This document shows positions 1 to 8,286 of a stretch of DNA of 35,898 nucleotides, one piece after another (the first letter of the stretch is position 1; every line of letters begins with the position of its first letter). The position numbers were made by a program, and so were the translations under genes. Source of the DNA: UBA6398 sp963660485 (GTDB lineage Bacteria; Bacteroidota; Bacteroidia; Bacteroidales; Bacteroidaceae); assembly GCA_963660485.1 (NCBI GenBank), contig CAVKYH010000024.1:1-35898 (forward strand). The letters run 5' to 3'. The notes below the pieces were generated by a model. The model had not been told where the DNA came from. It did no database searches and saw only the letters and a program-made list of their open reading frames with translations.

Positions 1-96
1 AATTTAAATTCCGACGCATCTAATTTAAATTACATGGCCCGGAGTTTTTAACACTTCCCATCTCGTTTTTTCGACACCCGATAACGCTTTTCAGAA
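1..96 (+). repeat. Terminator-like dispersed repeat, copy A
   Basis: An imperfect hairpin (left arm TCCGACGCATCTAATTT from 10, right arm AAATTACATGGCCCGGA) runs into GTTTTT. The following bases to about 96 align with 23751-23816: both share TGGCCCGGAGTTTTT, then CTCGTTTTT and a GCTTTT block at similar spacing. A third copy is at 27091-27133. It may end transcription of a gene left of the window. The repeat probably starts outside the window. Confidence 0.6.
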
Positions 97-140
97 ACAT
101 AATATATATCGAAAAAAGTTTGATTTTTTCTCGAAAACAT

Positions 141-171
141 TTTGCAATTTCAAAAACATTACATACATTTG
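141..171 (+). promoter_or_regulatory. Bacteroidota-type promoter for the secreted hypothetical gene
   Basis: TTTG at 141-144, a 19-nt spacer, then TACATTTG at 164-171 match the phylum's -33 TTTG / -7 TAnnTTTG pattern exactly. Transcription should start near 177-180. That leaves a leader of about 140-240 nt, depending on which ATG is used. The leader holds two tiny ORFs, 198-224 and 221-271, overlapping as ATGA. Confidence 0.7.
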
Positions 172-414
172 TAGCGGCACAAAAGAATAAGAGATTCATG
201 AAAACTCAAGAAACAAAAAAATGATGTGCCAAAAAACCAGGAAATGCGCCAACGGGACACACAAATCCTGATAAATAAAACATCTGTCCCCATCACTTTC
301 AAAAACAAATTAATTATGAATAAAGACAATTTAAGACCAATCAGTGAAGAATTGGTAAACAAAATCATTAATCAAGACGCAACACCAGCATCATACGGTT
401 GTGGAATACGAATC

Positions 415-1128
415 ATGAGGAAAATTCTTGCAATCACATTATTCCTGCTGCCGTTTACGACGGCGGCAGGACAAGTGCATCAAGAAAACAACTACGATGC
501 AATCACAAAAGACAAGGAAAGCTATTTCTACAACAAGAACATTAACATTAACAAAGACTATGGCAACCACACTCCACAAAAGTATGATTTCGGCTACTCG
601 TATGTAACCACGCCAAAAGACACCTTTGTATGCCATACCCATATCTTTGTTTCGCATTACAAGACGCAGAGAGGTAAAAGTTATGGAAGTATCCATTTCA
701 TGGTAGAAGACTTTCAAAAAGAGAAAAGCTCAAACCGGGGTTGGATACGTGGACATACAGATTGCGAAAAACTGATAAAGCATTATGGCAAACGGATTCA
801 TTATAAAGCGAAGGCGTATTGCGTGTACAATCACCCTGAGACAAAGAAGTTATATGTGAAATGTTATATTGCCGACGTTAATTATTTCCCGGACGATAAG
901 GCAAAGAGCACTGTGGAATATAGCATTAAATACAAGAAATACCGGCCCATAGAGAAATACCATGTAGCTCCATTGGACTCGGCATCGATAGCCAAGGCTG
1001 ATGCCAAAAGGAAAGAGAAAGAAAGAGTGGAGCAAAAGAAATACGACAAATGGTATAACAAACAAATGGAAAAAATAAAGAAAAAAGCTGCGAAAAAAAG
1101 GCGCAAACAGAGGCTCAAACAAGGCTAA
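415..1128 (+). CDS. Secreted lysine-rich protein of unknown function
   Basis: I do not recognise a family. From the ATG at 415 the protein has 237 residues and opens with a plausible signal peptide (MRKILAITLFLLPFTTAAGQ), so it should leave the cytoplasm. The middle part is rich in aromatic residues and has scattered cysteines. The last 60 or so residues are a highly charged Lys/Arg/Glu helix, possibly a coiled coil. The frame is open further upstream: an ATG at 316 would add 33 residues and a GTG at 226 would add 63, but both bury the signal peptide inside the protein. No Shine-Dalgarno decides the start, which is usual here. It converges on rplQ and could share the terminator at 1201-1240. 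Confidence 0.7.
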   Translation: MRKILAITLFLLPFTTAAGQVHQENNYDAITKDKESYFYNKNININKDYGNHTPQKYDFGYSYVTTPKDTFVCHTHIFVSHYKTQRGKSYGSIHFMVEDFQKEKSSNRGWIRGHTDCEKLIKHYGKRIHYKAKAYCVYNHPETKKLYVKCYIADVNYFPDDKAKSTVEYSIKYKKYRPIEKYHVAPLDSASIAKADAKRKEKERVEQKKYDKWYNKQMEKIKKKAAKKRRKQRLKQG

Positions 1129-1200
1129 TGTTGCGGATTTTACCTATGTTCGCATTGGAAACGTCCCCGATATTCTCGATGCGGAAAAACAAATGTAACA

Positions 1201-1240
1201 AAAAAAGCAAAGGCTGCGCCCCAAAGAGGACGCAGCCTTT
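1201..1240 (-). terminator. Intrinsic terminator of the ribosomal operon
   Basis: Read on the - strand, AAAGGCTGCG and CGCAGCCTTT form a GC-rich stem with a short loop, followed by GCTTTTTTTG. It lies 24 nt after the rplQ stop. The + strand side has only a weak T run, so it may also end the convergent gene, but less well. Confidence 0.9.
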
Positions 1241-1263
1241 ATAATTTAGCAATAAGTGTCGGT

Positions 1264-1782
1264 TTACTCTGCCTTGCTCTCTTCTGCAGGAGTTTCGGCA
1301 GGTGTTTCTGTTGCGGGAGTTGCTGTTGTTTCTGCAACCTCGGCAGCAGGAGCTTCGGCAGCCGTAGCCTTCTTGCGCGAACGGCGTGTGCGCGTAGCCT
1401 TCTTTACTTCCTTAGCCATGTTCTCGTCATAATCCACGAGCTCGATGAAACACATCGCAGCAGCATCGTTCTGGCGTATGCCGGTTTTGATGATGCGGGT
1501 GTAGCCACCGGGACGATTGGCAACCTTTACGGAAATGTTCTGGAAGAGTTCGGTTACGGCAAACTTGTTCTGCAAGTAGCTGAAAACTACGCGGCGCGAG
1601 TTGGTGGTATCGTCTTTTGAACGAGTAATCAACGGCTCTACGTATTTCTTCAACGCCTTAGCCTTTGCCACAGTCGTAGTGATTCTTTTGTGCATGATGA
1701 GCGACACAGCCATGTTGGCAAGCATGGCGTGGCGGTGAGATGCAGTACGACTGAGATGGTTGAATTTTCTGTTATGTCTCAT
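1264..1782 (-). CDS. rplQ: Large ribosomal subunit protein bL17
   Basis: This is the last gene of the 33-gene ribosomal unit, 6 nt after rpoA. bL17 sits on the back of the 50S subunit near the exit tunnel. Residues 1 to about 120 hold the usual fold, opening with MRHNRKFNHLSRTASHRHAM and including the NRPGGYTRIIK motif. The protein has 172 residues. About 50 residues at the C terminus go beyond the core: first a basic RTRRSRKK stretch, then a low-complexity Ala/Thr/Pro/Glu tail. Bacteroidota members of the family often carry such tails; its role is not known to me. The pairing with rpoA and the terminator 24 nt downstream support the call. Confidence 0.97.
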   Translation of the reverse strand: MRHNRKFNHLSRTASHRHAMLANMAVSLIMHKRITTTVAKAKALKKYVEPLITRSKDDTTNSRRVVFSYLQNKFAVTELFQNISVKVANRPGGYTRIIKTGIRQNDAAAMCFIELVDYDENMAKEVKKATRTRRSRKKATAAEAPAAEVAETTATPATETPAETPAEESKAE

Positions 1783-1788
1783 TTTTGA

Positions 1789-2784
1789 TTAATCTTTATC
1801 AAGTTTGTATTTGGTAATATCGGTTCCAAACGACAGATTCAGACTCTTGAGCAAATCATCAAGCTCATTGAGCGATTTCTTACCAAAGTTGCGGAACTTG
1901 AGAAGCTCGTTTCTGTTATACTGCACAAGATCGCCAAGCGTTTCCACATTGGCAGCCTTGAGGCAGTTGAGAGCGCGAACCGAAAGGTTCATCTCCACGA
2001 GTTTCTTCTTGAGCAGCTGGCGCATATGGAGCACATCTTCATCAAACTCATCGCCTCCACCCACAACGGCATTGTTGTCAAGAATGATCTTGTCGTCGGA
2101 GAAAAGCATGAAGTGCTGGATAAGGATTTTTGCAGCATCCTTAAGCGCCTCTTTGGGCTGAATGGAACCATCCGTAGTTACTTCGATGACAAGTTTCTCG
2201 TAGTCGGTCTTTTGTTCCACACGATAATTGTCAACCTCGTATTTCACGTTACGGATAGGCGTGTAAATAGAATCAATCGGCAGGACATTAACATCGGTGC
2301 AGAACTGACGGTTCTCCTCTGCGGGAACATATCCGCGTCCTTTGTTAATAGTAAGGTCGATTTTAATCGAAGCTTTCGAATCTAAATGGCAAATCACCAA
2401 GTCAGGATTTAACACTTCAAATCCGGTAAGATAGTTTCCTATATCTCCAGCCTTGAACTCCGAAGAGTTTTCGATGGTGATGGAAACTTTTTCGCTTTCG
2501 AAATCTTTAACTACTCTCTTGAAGCGCACCTGCTTCAAATTCAATATAATGTTGGTAACGTCTTCGCGCGCACCGGGTACAGACGCAAACTCATGCTCCA
2601 CTCCTTCAATGCGAATTGTGTTGATAGCAAAACCATCGAGAGACGAGAGAAGTATGCGGCGCAATGCATTACCCACGGTGATGCCGAAGCCGGGCTCGAG
2701 CGGACGGAACTCAAATTTTCCGAAAGTCGGGCTTTCTTCCAGCATTATAACTTTATCAGGTTTTTGAAATGCTAATATCGCCAT
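1789..2784 (-). CDS. rpoA: RNA polymerase alpha subunit
   Basis: Alpha dimerises to nucleate RNA polymerase assembly, and its C-terminal domain contacts DNA and activators. The 331 residues match the family length. The N-terminal domain (about 1-235) has the signature GNALRRILLSSLDGFAI. The C-terminal domain (about 255-331) contains LSVRALNCLKAANVETLGDL and the RNFGKKSLNEL helix-hairpin-helix that binds UP elements. It follows rpsD by 11 nt and precedes rplQ by 6 nt, the standard alpha-operon order rpsM-rpsK-rpsD-rpoA-rplQ. No separate promoter is visible, so its level is tied to the ribosomal unit. Confidence 0.98.
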   Translation of the reverse strand: MAILAFQKPDKVIMLEESPTFGKFEFRPLEPGFGITVGNALRRILLSSLDGFAINTIRIEGVEHEFASVPGAREDVTNIILNLKQVRFKRVVKDFESEKVSITIENSSEFKAGDIGNYLTGFEVLNPDLVICHLDSKASIKIDLTINKGRGYVPAEENRQFCTDVNVLPIDSIYTPIRNVKYEVDNYRVEQKTDYEKLVIEVTTDGSIQPKEALKDAAKILIQHFMLFSDDKIILDNNAVVGGGDEFDEDVLHMRQLLKKKLVEMNLSVRALNCLKAANVETLGDLVQYNRNELLKFRNFGKKSLNELDDLLKSLNLSFGTDITKYKLDKD

Positions 2785-2795
2785 GAATTCAATTA

Positions 2796-3401
2796 TTATT
2801 TGGAGTACAACTCAACGATCAATTGTTCCTTAATATTCTCGGGGATTTCTGTACGCTCCGGACGGTTAAGGAATTTACCGGCCTTAGCATTTTCTTCCCA
2901 CTCCAACCAAGGATATTTGCTGTGGTTGAAGCCAGCCAAAGCATCAGAGATAACCTCGAGCGACTTGGAACGCTCGCGAACGCCGATAATCTGACCAGGT
3001 TTTACAGAATATGAAGGTATGCCTACAACTTTACCGTCAACCACAATGTGGCGATGGTTTACAAGTTGGCGTGCAGCAGCACGCGTAGGAGCTATACCCA
3101 TGCGATAAACAACATTGTCGAGACGGGACTCCAAAAGTTGAAGAAGCACTTCACCGGTGATGCCTTCTGTACGCTCTGCTTTTGCAAACAAGTTGCGGAA
3201 CTGTTTTTCAAGTACACCATAGGTGTTTTTAGCTTTCTGTTTTTCTGCCAACATGGTGCCGTACTCAGAAGTCTTGCGACGGCGTGAATTTCCGTGCTGA
3301 CCAGGAGCATAGCTCTTCTTCGACAGAACTTTGTCGGGACCGAAAATAGGCTCGCCGAAACGACGTGCAATTCGGGATTTTGGACCTGTATATCTTGCCA
3401 T
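2796..3401 (-). CDS. rpsD: Small ribosomal subunit protein uS4
   Basis: uS4 is a primary 16S rRNA binder that starts assembly of the 30S body and shapes the mRNA entry site. The 201 residues start MARYTGPKSRIARRFGE. The S4 RNA-binding domain lies at about 90-155, with RLDNVVYRMGIAPTRAAARQ and the HRHIVVDGKVV stretch. In E. coli uS4 also represses the alpha operon by binding its mRNA near rpsM; I see no convincing copy of that pseudoknot here. It has no zinc-binding cysteines, unlike the Cys form found in some bacteria. Gaps are 25 nt to rpsK and 11 nt to rpoA. Confidence 0.98.
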   Translation of the reverse strand: MARYTGPKSRIARRFGEPIFGPDKVLSKKSYAPGQHGNSRRRKTSEYGTMLAEKQKAKNTYGVLEKQFRNLFAKAERTEGITGEVLLQLLESRLDNVVYRMGIAPTRAAARQLVNHRHIVVDGKVVGIPSYSVKPGQIIGVRERSKSLEVISDALAGFNHSKYPWLEWEENAKAGKFLNRPERTEIPENIKEQLIVELYSK

Positions 3402-3426
3402 AATCTACTTTAATTCTTTGATAATG

Positions 3427-3816
3427 TTATACTCTTCTTCTCTTAGGAGGACGGCAACCGTTGTGAGGAAGCGGTGTAACGTCGATAATTTCGCTTACTT
3501 CGATGCCTGAGCCATGCACGGCACGGATAGCAGCCTCACGGCCATTACCCGGTCCTTTAACGTAAGCTTTCACCTTACGCAATCCGAGATCGAAAGCTAC
3601 CTTGGAGCAACTCTCTGCTGCTGTTTGAGCTGCATAGGGAGTATTTTTCTTTGAACCACGGAAGCCCATCTTACCTGCAGAAGACCAAGATATCACCTGA
3701 CCCTCTGAATTGGTCAAGGAAATAATGATGTTATTGAACGAACTATGGATATGGAGTTGGCCCATAGCGTCAACCTTGACTGTTTTCTTTTTGGAAGATA
3801 CTACTTTGTTTGCCAT
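3427..3816 (-). CDS. rpsK: Small ribosomal subunit protein uS11
   Basis: uS11 lies on the 30S platform and helps form the mRNA exit channel with bS18 and bS21. The 129 residues are normal for the family. Recognisable parts are IHSSFNNIIISLTN near the start, the GFRGSKKNTPYAAQTAAE core, and the C-terminal VTPLPHNGCRPPKRRRV, which is nearly invariant in bacteria. The N terminus is Lys-rich (SSKKKTVKVD). It lies 12 nt after rpsM and 25 nt before rpsD and has no Shine-Dalgarno. Confidence 0.98.
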   Translation of the reverse strand: MANKVVSSKKKTVKVDAMGQLHIHSSFNNIIISLTNSEGQVISWSSAGKMGFRGSKKNTPYAAQTAAESCSKVAFDLGLRKVKAYVKGPGNGREAAIRAVHGSGIEVSEIIDVTPLPHNGCRPPKRRRV

Positions 3817-3828
3817 ATTGATTACTTA

Positions 3829-4209
3829 TTATTTAGTAGCTTTTTTCTTGTTTGCGACAGTCTTCTTCTTACCCTTACGTGTACGAGCATTGTTTTTTGT
3901 GCTCTGTCCACGTACAGGAAGACCGAGACGATGACGCACACCACGATAACATCCGATATCCATCAGACGTTTAATGTTTAGCTGCACTTCGGAACGCAGA
4001 TCACCTTCTACCTTGTAGTCGGCAGCAATAATCTGACGTATTTGGGCAGCTTGGTCATCGGTCCAATCCTTTACCTTTATATCTCTGTCGACACCAGCCT
4101 TATCAAGGATCTTTGCCGAGCTACTGCGACCTATACCATATATATAGGTCAAAGCGATTTCACCTCTTTTGTCTTGAGGCAAATCAACACCAACAATTCT
4201 TATTGCCAT
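3829..4209 (-). CDS. rpsM: Small ribosomal subunit protein uS13
   Basis: uS13 is in the 30S head, forms bridges to the 50S, and its C-terminal tail touches P-site tRNA. The 126 residues begin MAIRIVGVDLPQDKRGEIAL and include the helix-two-turn-helix region around YIYGIGRSSSAKIL. The motif RGVRHRLGLPVRGQSTKNNA follows, then a basic tail of alternating lysines (KGKKKTVANKKK). The tail is somewhat longer than in E. coli (118 residues). It is the first gene of the alpha block, 27 nt after rpmJ. Confidence 0.98.
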   Translation of the reverse strand: MAIRIVGVDLPQDKRGEIALTYIYGIGRSSSAKILDKAGVDRDIKVKDWTDDQAAQIRQIIAADYKVEGDLRSEVQLNIKRLMDIGCYRGVRHRLGLPVRGQSTKNNARTRKGKKKTVANKKKATK

Positions 4210-4236
4210 ATATTATTTTTACTTTATTCGTTGTGG

Positions 4237-4353
4237 TTAACCCTGACGCATTTTGTACTTAGGGTTCTTTTTATTAATCACAAATAAGCGACCTTTGCGA
4301 CGAACTATTTTGCAATCAGCCGTACGCTTCTTTAATGATGCTCTTGTTTTCAT
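4237..4353 (-). CDS. rpmJ: Large ribosomal subunit protein bL36, zinc-free form
   Basis: This 38-residue gene reads MKTRASLKKRTADCKIV at its start and ends NKKNPKYKMRQG, the standard bL36 frame and length. bL36 is the smallest 50S protein and stabilises 23S rRNA near the L7/L12 stalk base. Of the four zinc ligands in the classic C+ form (Cys11, Cys14, Cys27, His33), only Cys14 remains; the others are Thr, Asn and Tyr. It should therefore work without zinc. It sits between infA (13 nt) and rpsM (27 nt), its usual place. Confidence 0.96.
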   Translation of the reverse strand: MKTRASLKKRTADCKIVRRKGRLFVINKKNPKYKMRQG

Positions 4354-4366
4354 TTCTATATTGCTT

Positions 4367-4585
4367 TTATTTATATCGTAATACTATACGTCCCTTAGAC
4401 AAATCGTAGGGACTCATCTCCACTTTTACTTTATCCCCAGGAAGAATCTTGATATAATGCATACGCATTTTCCCGGAAATATGTGCAGTGATATCATGCC
4501 CATTCTCCAAAGTTACACGAAACATCGCATTACTGAGAGATTCTGCAATAGTCCCGTCAAACTCTATAGCCAATTGTTTTGCCAT
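4367..4585 (-). CDS. infA: Translation initiation factor IF-1
   Basis: IF-1 blocks the ribosomal A site during initiation and assists IF-2 and IF-3. The 72 residues are the exact family length and form one S1-like OB fold. The motifs GTIAESLSNAMFRVTLENGH, HISGKMRMHYIKILPGDKV and EMSPYDLSKGRI are all present. It is 22 nt after map and 13 nt before rpmJ. The order secY-map-infA-rpmJ is common in Bacteroidota and Firmicutes. Expression is expected to follow the whole ribosomal unit. Confidence 0.98.
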   Translation of the reverse strand: MAKQLAIEFDGTIAESLSNAMFRVTLENGHDITAHISGKMRMHYIKILPGDKVKVEMSPYDLSKGRIVLRYK

Positions 4586-4607
4586 GTATGAAACTTTGCT
4601 TTCGTTC

Positions 4608-5405
4608 TTAATTCAACCTTTGTTGCTCTATTTTCTCTACTTCCTCAAACGAAGACATTATATCTGCCTTACCATGATGTATCGCTATTGTATGCTCAAA
4701 ATGAGCAGCAGGCTTTCCATCACGAGTCTTTATGGTCCAACGATCAGGCATCATCATTATTTCTCTTGAGCCCATTGTTATCATAGGTTCTATAGCGATA
4801 CACAAACCGTTTTTCAAAAGAATTCCATTTCCTCTGCGCCCATAGTTAGGCACCATAGGTTCTTCATGCATTTCACGACCTATACCATGGCCGACAAATT
4901 CACGAACGACACCATATCCTTTTTCTTCACAATGATGCTGAACAGCAAAACCAATATCACCAAGACGATGACCGGCCTTTGCAGACTCTATGCCGAGATA
5001 TAGACTTTCTTTTGTTACTTTCAACAGATTTCGAACTTCTTCGGACACATCACCTACTAAAAAAGTATAGCAAGAATCCCCATTGAAGCCATTGAGAAGT
5101 GTACCACAGTCCACCGAAACGATATCGCCCTCTTGAAGGGGGATATCATTTGGTATTCCGTGAACTACAGTATCATTAACAGAAGTGCAAATACTACAAG
5201 GGAATTCTGACCCGTAAGAATTGGGAAATCCCTTAAATGTAGGAACAGCCCCATTATCACGGATAAAAGTTTCCGCAAGAGTATCGAGTTGCTTAGTGGT
5301 AACCCCTGGCGCAATAACCTTTGCTATCTCTGCAAGAGTTTTTCCGACAAGAAGATTGGCCGCACGCAACAACTCTATTTCGTCTTCTGTTTTGAGCGTT
5401 ATCAT
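4608..5405 (-). CDS. map: Methionine aminopeptidase, type I
   Basis: This enzyme removes the initiator methionine from nascent proteins whose second residue is small. The 265 residues are a bare catalytic domain without the N-terminal zinc-finger extension seen in some homologues. All five metal ligands are visible: Asp99 (VSVDCG), Asp110 (NGDSCY), His173 (VGHGIGREMHEEP), Glu206 (IEPMITMG) and Glu237 (FEHTIAI). His82 in VVHGIPND matches the catalytic histidine. It is a type Ia enzyme because there is no insert in the catalytic domain. The start lies 6 nt after the secY stop, which ties its output to translation and secretion genes. Confidence 0.98.
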   Translation of the reverse strand: MITLKTEDEIELLRAANLLVGKTLAEIAKVIAPGVTTKQLDTLAETFIRDNGAVPTFKGFPNSYGSEFPCSICTSVNDTVVHGIPNDIPLQEGDIVSVDCGTLLNGFNGDSCYTFLVGDVSEEVRNLLKVTKESLYLGIESAKAGHRLGDIGFAVQHHCEEKGYGVVREFVGHGIGREMHEEPMVPNYGRRGNGILLKNGLCIAIEPMITMGSREIMMMPDRWTIKTRDGKPAAHFEHTIAIHHGKADIMSSFEEVEKIEQQRLN

Positions 5406-5411
5406 TTTCTA

Positions 5412-6749
5412 TTAAATAGCCGAATTTGAGCCATGACGAACATGACCAGAATTAAGCAAACCGTCATAATGACGCACGAGCAAATGACTTTCTATCTGCT
5501 GAATGGTGTCAAGCACAACACCAACAAGAATCAGCAATGAAGTACCTCCAAAGAATTGAGCGAACTCTTGATTGATTCCAAAAAGTCCAGCAAAAGCAGG
5601 CATAATGGCGATAACGGCGATGAACAAAGAACCTGGCAACATGATACGCGACATAACCGTGTCAAGATAATTAGCAGTACTCTTTCCTGGTTTAACACCA
5701 GGAATAAAGCCGTTATTGCGTTTCATATCCTCTGCCATTTGTTGAGGATTCATCGTAATAGCCGTATAGAAATAAGTGAACGCAATAATCAATATAACGA
5801 ACACTACATTGTACAAGAGACTCGTATGATCCATAAACTGACGAGCAGCCCAACTTGCACTATCGGTATTGTATCCGACAATAGCCATAGGAATAAACAT
5901 CAGTGCTTGAGCAAAAATGATAGGCATCACATTTGCAGCAAACAACTTTAATGGAATGTACTGACGAGCTCCGCCATACTGTTTGCTACCCACTACACGT
6001 TTTGCATATTGAACAGGAACCTTACGGGTTGCATTTACCAACAAGATAGCAGCTGCGATTACCAATACAAATACAATTATCTCAAATAACAACTTGATTA
6101 GACCGCCTGCACCTGGAGTAGAAAGCGTTGAAGTGAGTTCCTGCACAAAAGCTGTCGGGAAACGGGCGATAATACCTATCATAATAATAAGCGACACGCC
6201 ATTACCAACACCTTTATCTGTTATTCTCTCGCCAAGCCACAAGATGAACATACTTCCTGCTGCTAAAATAACAGTAGAAGAAATTGAAAACATTGTCCAA
6301 CTCAATCCAGGAGCAAGAGCACCAGCTGCTTGATTATTAAGATTTATCAAGTATGTAGGACCTTGAAAAAGAAGAATAGCAATAGTAAGATAACGAGTAT
6401 ATTGATTGATCTTACGTCTGCCACTTTCTCCTTCACGTTGCATCTTTTGGAACTGTGGTACTGCCACTGCTAACAGTTGCATCACAATAGATGCAGAAAT
6501 GTATGGCATAATTCCCAATGCAAAAATAGACGCATTAGAAAAAGCACCACCCGAGAACATGTTCAATAGCGACATCAAACCGCCACTGGTCTGCTCATGG
6601 AGTGCTTGAAGTTTCCCTGAGTCAATTCCAGGAAGAACCACGAACGAGCCAAAGCGATAGATGGCTATGAACAAAATGGTGATTAGAAGACGCATTCTCA
6701 GGTCTTCAATTCTCCATATGTTCTTTATAGTTTCTGCTATTTTATTCAT
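5412..6749 (-). CDS. secY: Protein translocase channel subunit SecY
   Basis: SecY is the channel of the SecYEG translocon in the inner membrane. From the ATG at 6749 it has 445 residues and ten hydrophobic segments, the family standard. The opening RIEDLRMRLLITILFIAIYRFGSFV is TM1, followed by the plug region and GIMPYISASIVMQLL (TM2). The long cytosolic loop contains RKVPVQYAKR, and GFIPGVKPG precedes late TMs. A TTG nine bases upstream is in frame and would overlap rplO, but the ATG 5 nt after the rplO stop is the better start. secE and secG are not in this window. Confidence 0.97.
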   Translation of the reverse strand: MNKIAETIKNIWRIEDLRMRLLITILFIAIYRFGSFVVLPGIDSGKLQALHEQTSGGLMSLLNMFSGGAFSNASIFALGIMPYISASIVMQLLAVAVPQFQKMQREGESGRRKINQYTRYLTIAILLFQGPTYLINLNNQAAGALAPGLSWTMFSISSTVILAAGSMFILWLGERITDKGVGNGVSLIIMIGIIARFPTAFVQELTSTLSTPGAGGLIKLLFEIIVFVLVIAAAILLVNATRKVPVQYAKRVVGSKQYGGARQYIPLKLFAANVMPIIFAQALMFIPMAIVGYNTDSASWAARQFMDHTSLLYNVVFVILIIAFTYFYTAITMNPQQMAEDMKRNNGFIPGVKPGKSTANYLDTVMSRIMLPGSLFIAVIAIMPAFAGLFGINQEFAQFFGGTSLLILVGVVLDTIQQIESHLLVRHYDGLLNSGHVRHGSNSAI

Positions 6750-6754
6750 TTTGT

Positions 6755-7201
6755 TCAAAGTTTAGTGGCCTTACCACCTATAGCCTCTATTGCAGCTAAA
6801 GCTGTTTTTGAAAAAGCATTTGCTTCGATTTCAAGTTTAACTTTCAATTCGCCTTTACCTAAAATTTTAACAAGTTGCTTTTTTGAAACGTACCCAGCCT
6901 CATGGAGATCTTTCGGCGTGATCTTAACAAGATCCTTTGTCTCTGCCAAATGCTGAAGAACAGAAAGGTTTATACCTTTGTATTCTACACGGAATATATT
7001 GTTGAAACCATATTTGGGTAGACGACGTTGCATAGGCATCTGACCACCTTCGAAACCGATTTTTTTCTTATAGCCCGAGCGCGCCATAGCACCCTTGTGT
7101 CCACGTGTAGATGTACCACCAAGTCCAGAACCTGTACCACGACCAAGACGGCGGCGACTATGTGTAGACCCTTCTGCAGGCTTTAAAGTATGTAATTTCA
7201 T
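6755..7201 (-). CDS. rplO: Large ribosomal subunit protein uL15
   Basis: uL15 binds 23S rRNA late in 50S assembly and links domains near the peptidyl transferase region. The 148 residues start MKLHTLKPAEGSTHSRRRLG. The long glycine- and arginine-rich N-terminal extension (GRGTGSGLGGTSTRGHKG) is typical, and GFEGGQMPMQRRLPKYGF follows. The C-terminal globular part ends in EAIGGKATKL. It is 16 nt after rpmD and 5 nt before the secY ATG, the normal spc-operon order. Confidence 0.98.
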   Translation of the reverse strand: MKLHTLKPAEGSTHSRRRLGRGTGSGLGGTSTRGHKGAMARSGYKKKIGFEGGQMPMQRRLPKYGFNNIFRVEYKGINLSVLQHLAETKDLVKITPKDLHEAGYVSKKQLVKILGKGELKVKLEIEANAFSKTALAAIEAIGGKATKL

Positions 7202-7217
7202 TTTCTTACTTTTTTAG

Positions 7218-7394
7218 TTATTCTACTACGGTTACTAAATGGTTTACCTTGTTGATCTGACCGCGTGTAACGGCATTATCTTCACGTTCAACAATCTCAC
7301 CAATTTTATGCAAGCCAAGTACCTTAAGAGTAGCTTTTTGATCCTTGGGAGCACCTATTTTACTTCTTACTTGTTTAATTTTAATTGTTGCCAT
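7218..7394 (-). CDS. rpmD: Large ribosomal subunit protein uL30
   Basis: uL30 is a small 50S protein of the alpha/beta type. I take the ATG at 7394, giving 58 residues starting MATIKIKQVRSKIGAPKDQK, which is where the family begins. The frame is open for 25 more codons upstream, but those lie inside rpsE and have no family match. LGLHKIGEIVEREDN and the end GQINKVNHLVTVVE are recognisable. It is 13 nt after rpsE and 16 nt before rplO. Confidence 0.96.
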   Translation of the reverse strand: MATIKIKQVRSKIGAPKDQKATLKVLGLHKIGEIVEREDNAVTRGQINKVNHLVTVVE

Positions 7395-7407
7395 TGTTGT
7401 GTGATTA

Positions 7408-7914
7408 TTAACCTCTGAAAACTTTTTCCATTGATATGCCACGAGCATGAGCAACTTGGCGTGCATCACGAATCTGGCTAAGAGCCAAGATTGTTGCTTT
7501 CACCAAATTATGAGCATTCGAAGAACCTTGCGATTTAGCAAGCACATCTGTTATACCCACACTCTCCAACACTGCACGCATAGCACCTCCTGCCACAACG
7601 CCAGTACCTTCAGAAGCAGGCATAAGCAGAACCTTACTACCGCCAAAATGCGCCATCTGTGCATGAGGAATTGTACCATGAATAACAGAAACCTTATATA
7701 GATTCTTCTTTGCAGACTCTATACCCTTAGAAATAGCAGCCGTTACCTCGCCTGCCTTACCAAGACCATAGCCAATCACTCCCTGACCATCACCAACAAC
7801 GACAATAGCAGAGAAACTGAACGTACGCCCACCTTTAGTTACTTTTGTAACACGGTTGATAGCAACCAGTCTATCCTTTAATTCTTCGCTTTTTACATTT
7901 ATTCTGTTTGCCAT
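7408..7914 (-). CDS. rpsE: Small ribosomal subunit protein uS5
   Basis: uS5 sits where head, neck and body of the 30S meet and affects decoding accuracy and mRNA unwinding. I choose the ATG at 7914, giving 168 residues starting MANRINVKSEELKDRLVAIN; an in-frame start at 7950 would reach into rplR and add residues unlike the family. The N-terminal double-stranded-RNA-binding-like domain has VTKGGRTFSFSAIVVVGDG, and GYGLGKAGEV follows. The C-terminal domain has PASEGTGVVAGGAMRAVLE. The rplR stop is 4 nt upstream. Confidence 0.97.
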   Translation of the reverse strand: MANRINVKSEELKDRLVAINRVTKVTKGGRTFSFSAIVVVGDGQGVIGYGLGKAGEVTAAISKGIESAKKNLYKVSVIHGTIPHAQMAHFGGSKVLLMPASEGTGVVAGGAMRAVLESVGITDVLAKSQGSSNAHNLVKATILALSQIRDARQVAHARGISMEKVFRG

Positions 7915-7918
7915 AACC

Positions 7919-8263
7919 TTAAAATTTAAGTCCTCCCTTACGGGCACCATCTGCCAATTCTTTTACACGTCCATGGTAGAGATAACCATTACGATCAAAA
8001 ACAACCATTGTAATACCGGCAGCAATTGCTTTCTCTGCGATTGCTTCGCCTACCTTTACTGCCTGCTCCGACTTTGTCATCTTTTCCTCGAACTTCAATG
8101 ATGAGGCAGCGACCAATGTACGTCCTTCTTCATCATCGATCACTTGAGCGTATATTTGTTTATTGCTACGAAAAACACTCAAACGAGGACGTGTAGAAGT
8201 ACCACTTATCTTATTGCGTACCCGATATTTGATTTTCTGTCGTCTTTCTATTTTCGTCTTCAT
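7919..8263 (-). CDS. rplR: Large ribosomal subunit protein uL18
   Basis: uL18 binds 5S rRNA and brings it into the 50S central protuberance together with uL5. The 114 residues are normal for bacteria. The basic N-terminal arm MKTKIERRQKIKYRVRNKIS is followed by GTSTRPRLSVFRSNKQIYAQ. The C terminus has VFDRNGYLYHGRVKELADGA, ending GGLKF. It lies 23 nt after rplF and 4 nt before rpsE. Confidence 0.98.
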   Translation of the reverse strand: MKTKIERRQKIKYRVRNKISGTSTRPRLSVFRSNKQIYAQVIDDEEGRTLVAASSLKFEEKMTKSEQAVKVGEAIAEKAIAAGITMVVFDRNGYLYHGRVKELADGARKGGLKF

Positions 8264-8286
8264 AATCTTTATTTCATTGAAAATTA

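Noticed and set aside
5412..6758. TTG start for secY overlapping rplO
   Set aside because: The ATG at 6749, nine bases later, is 5 nt after the rplO stop and fits the family's start better.
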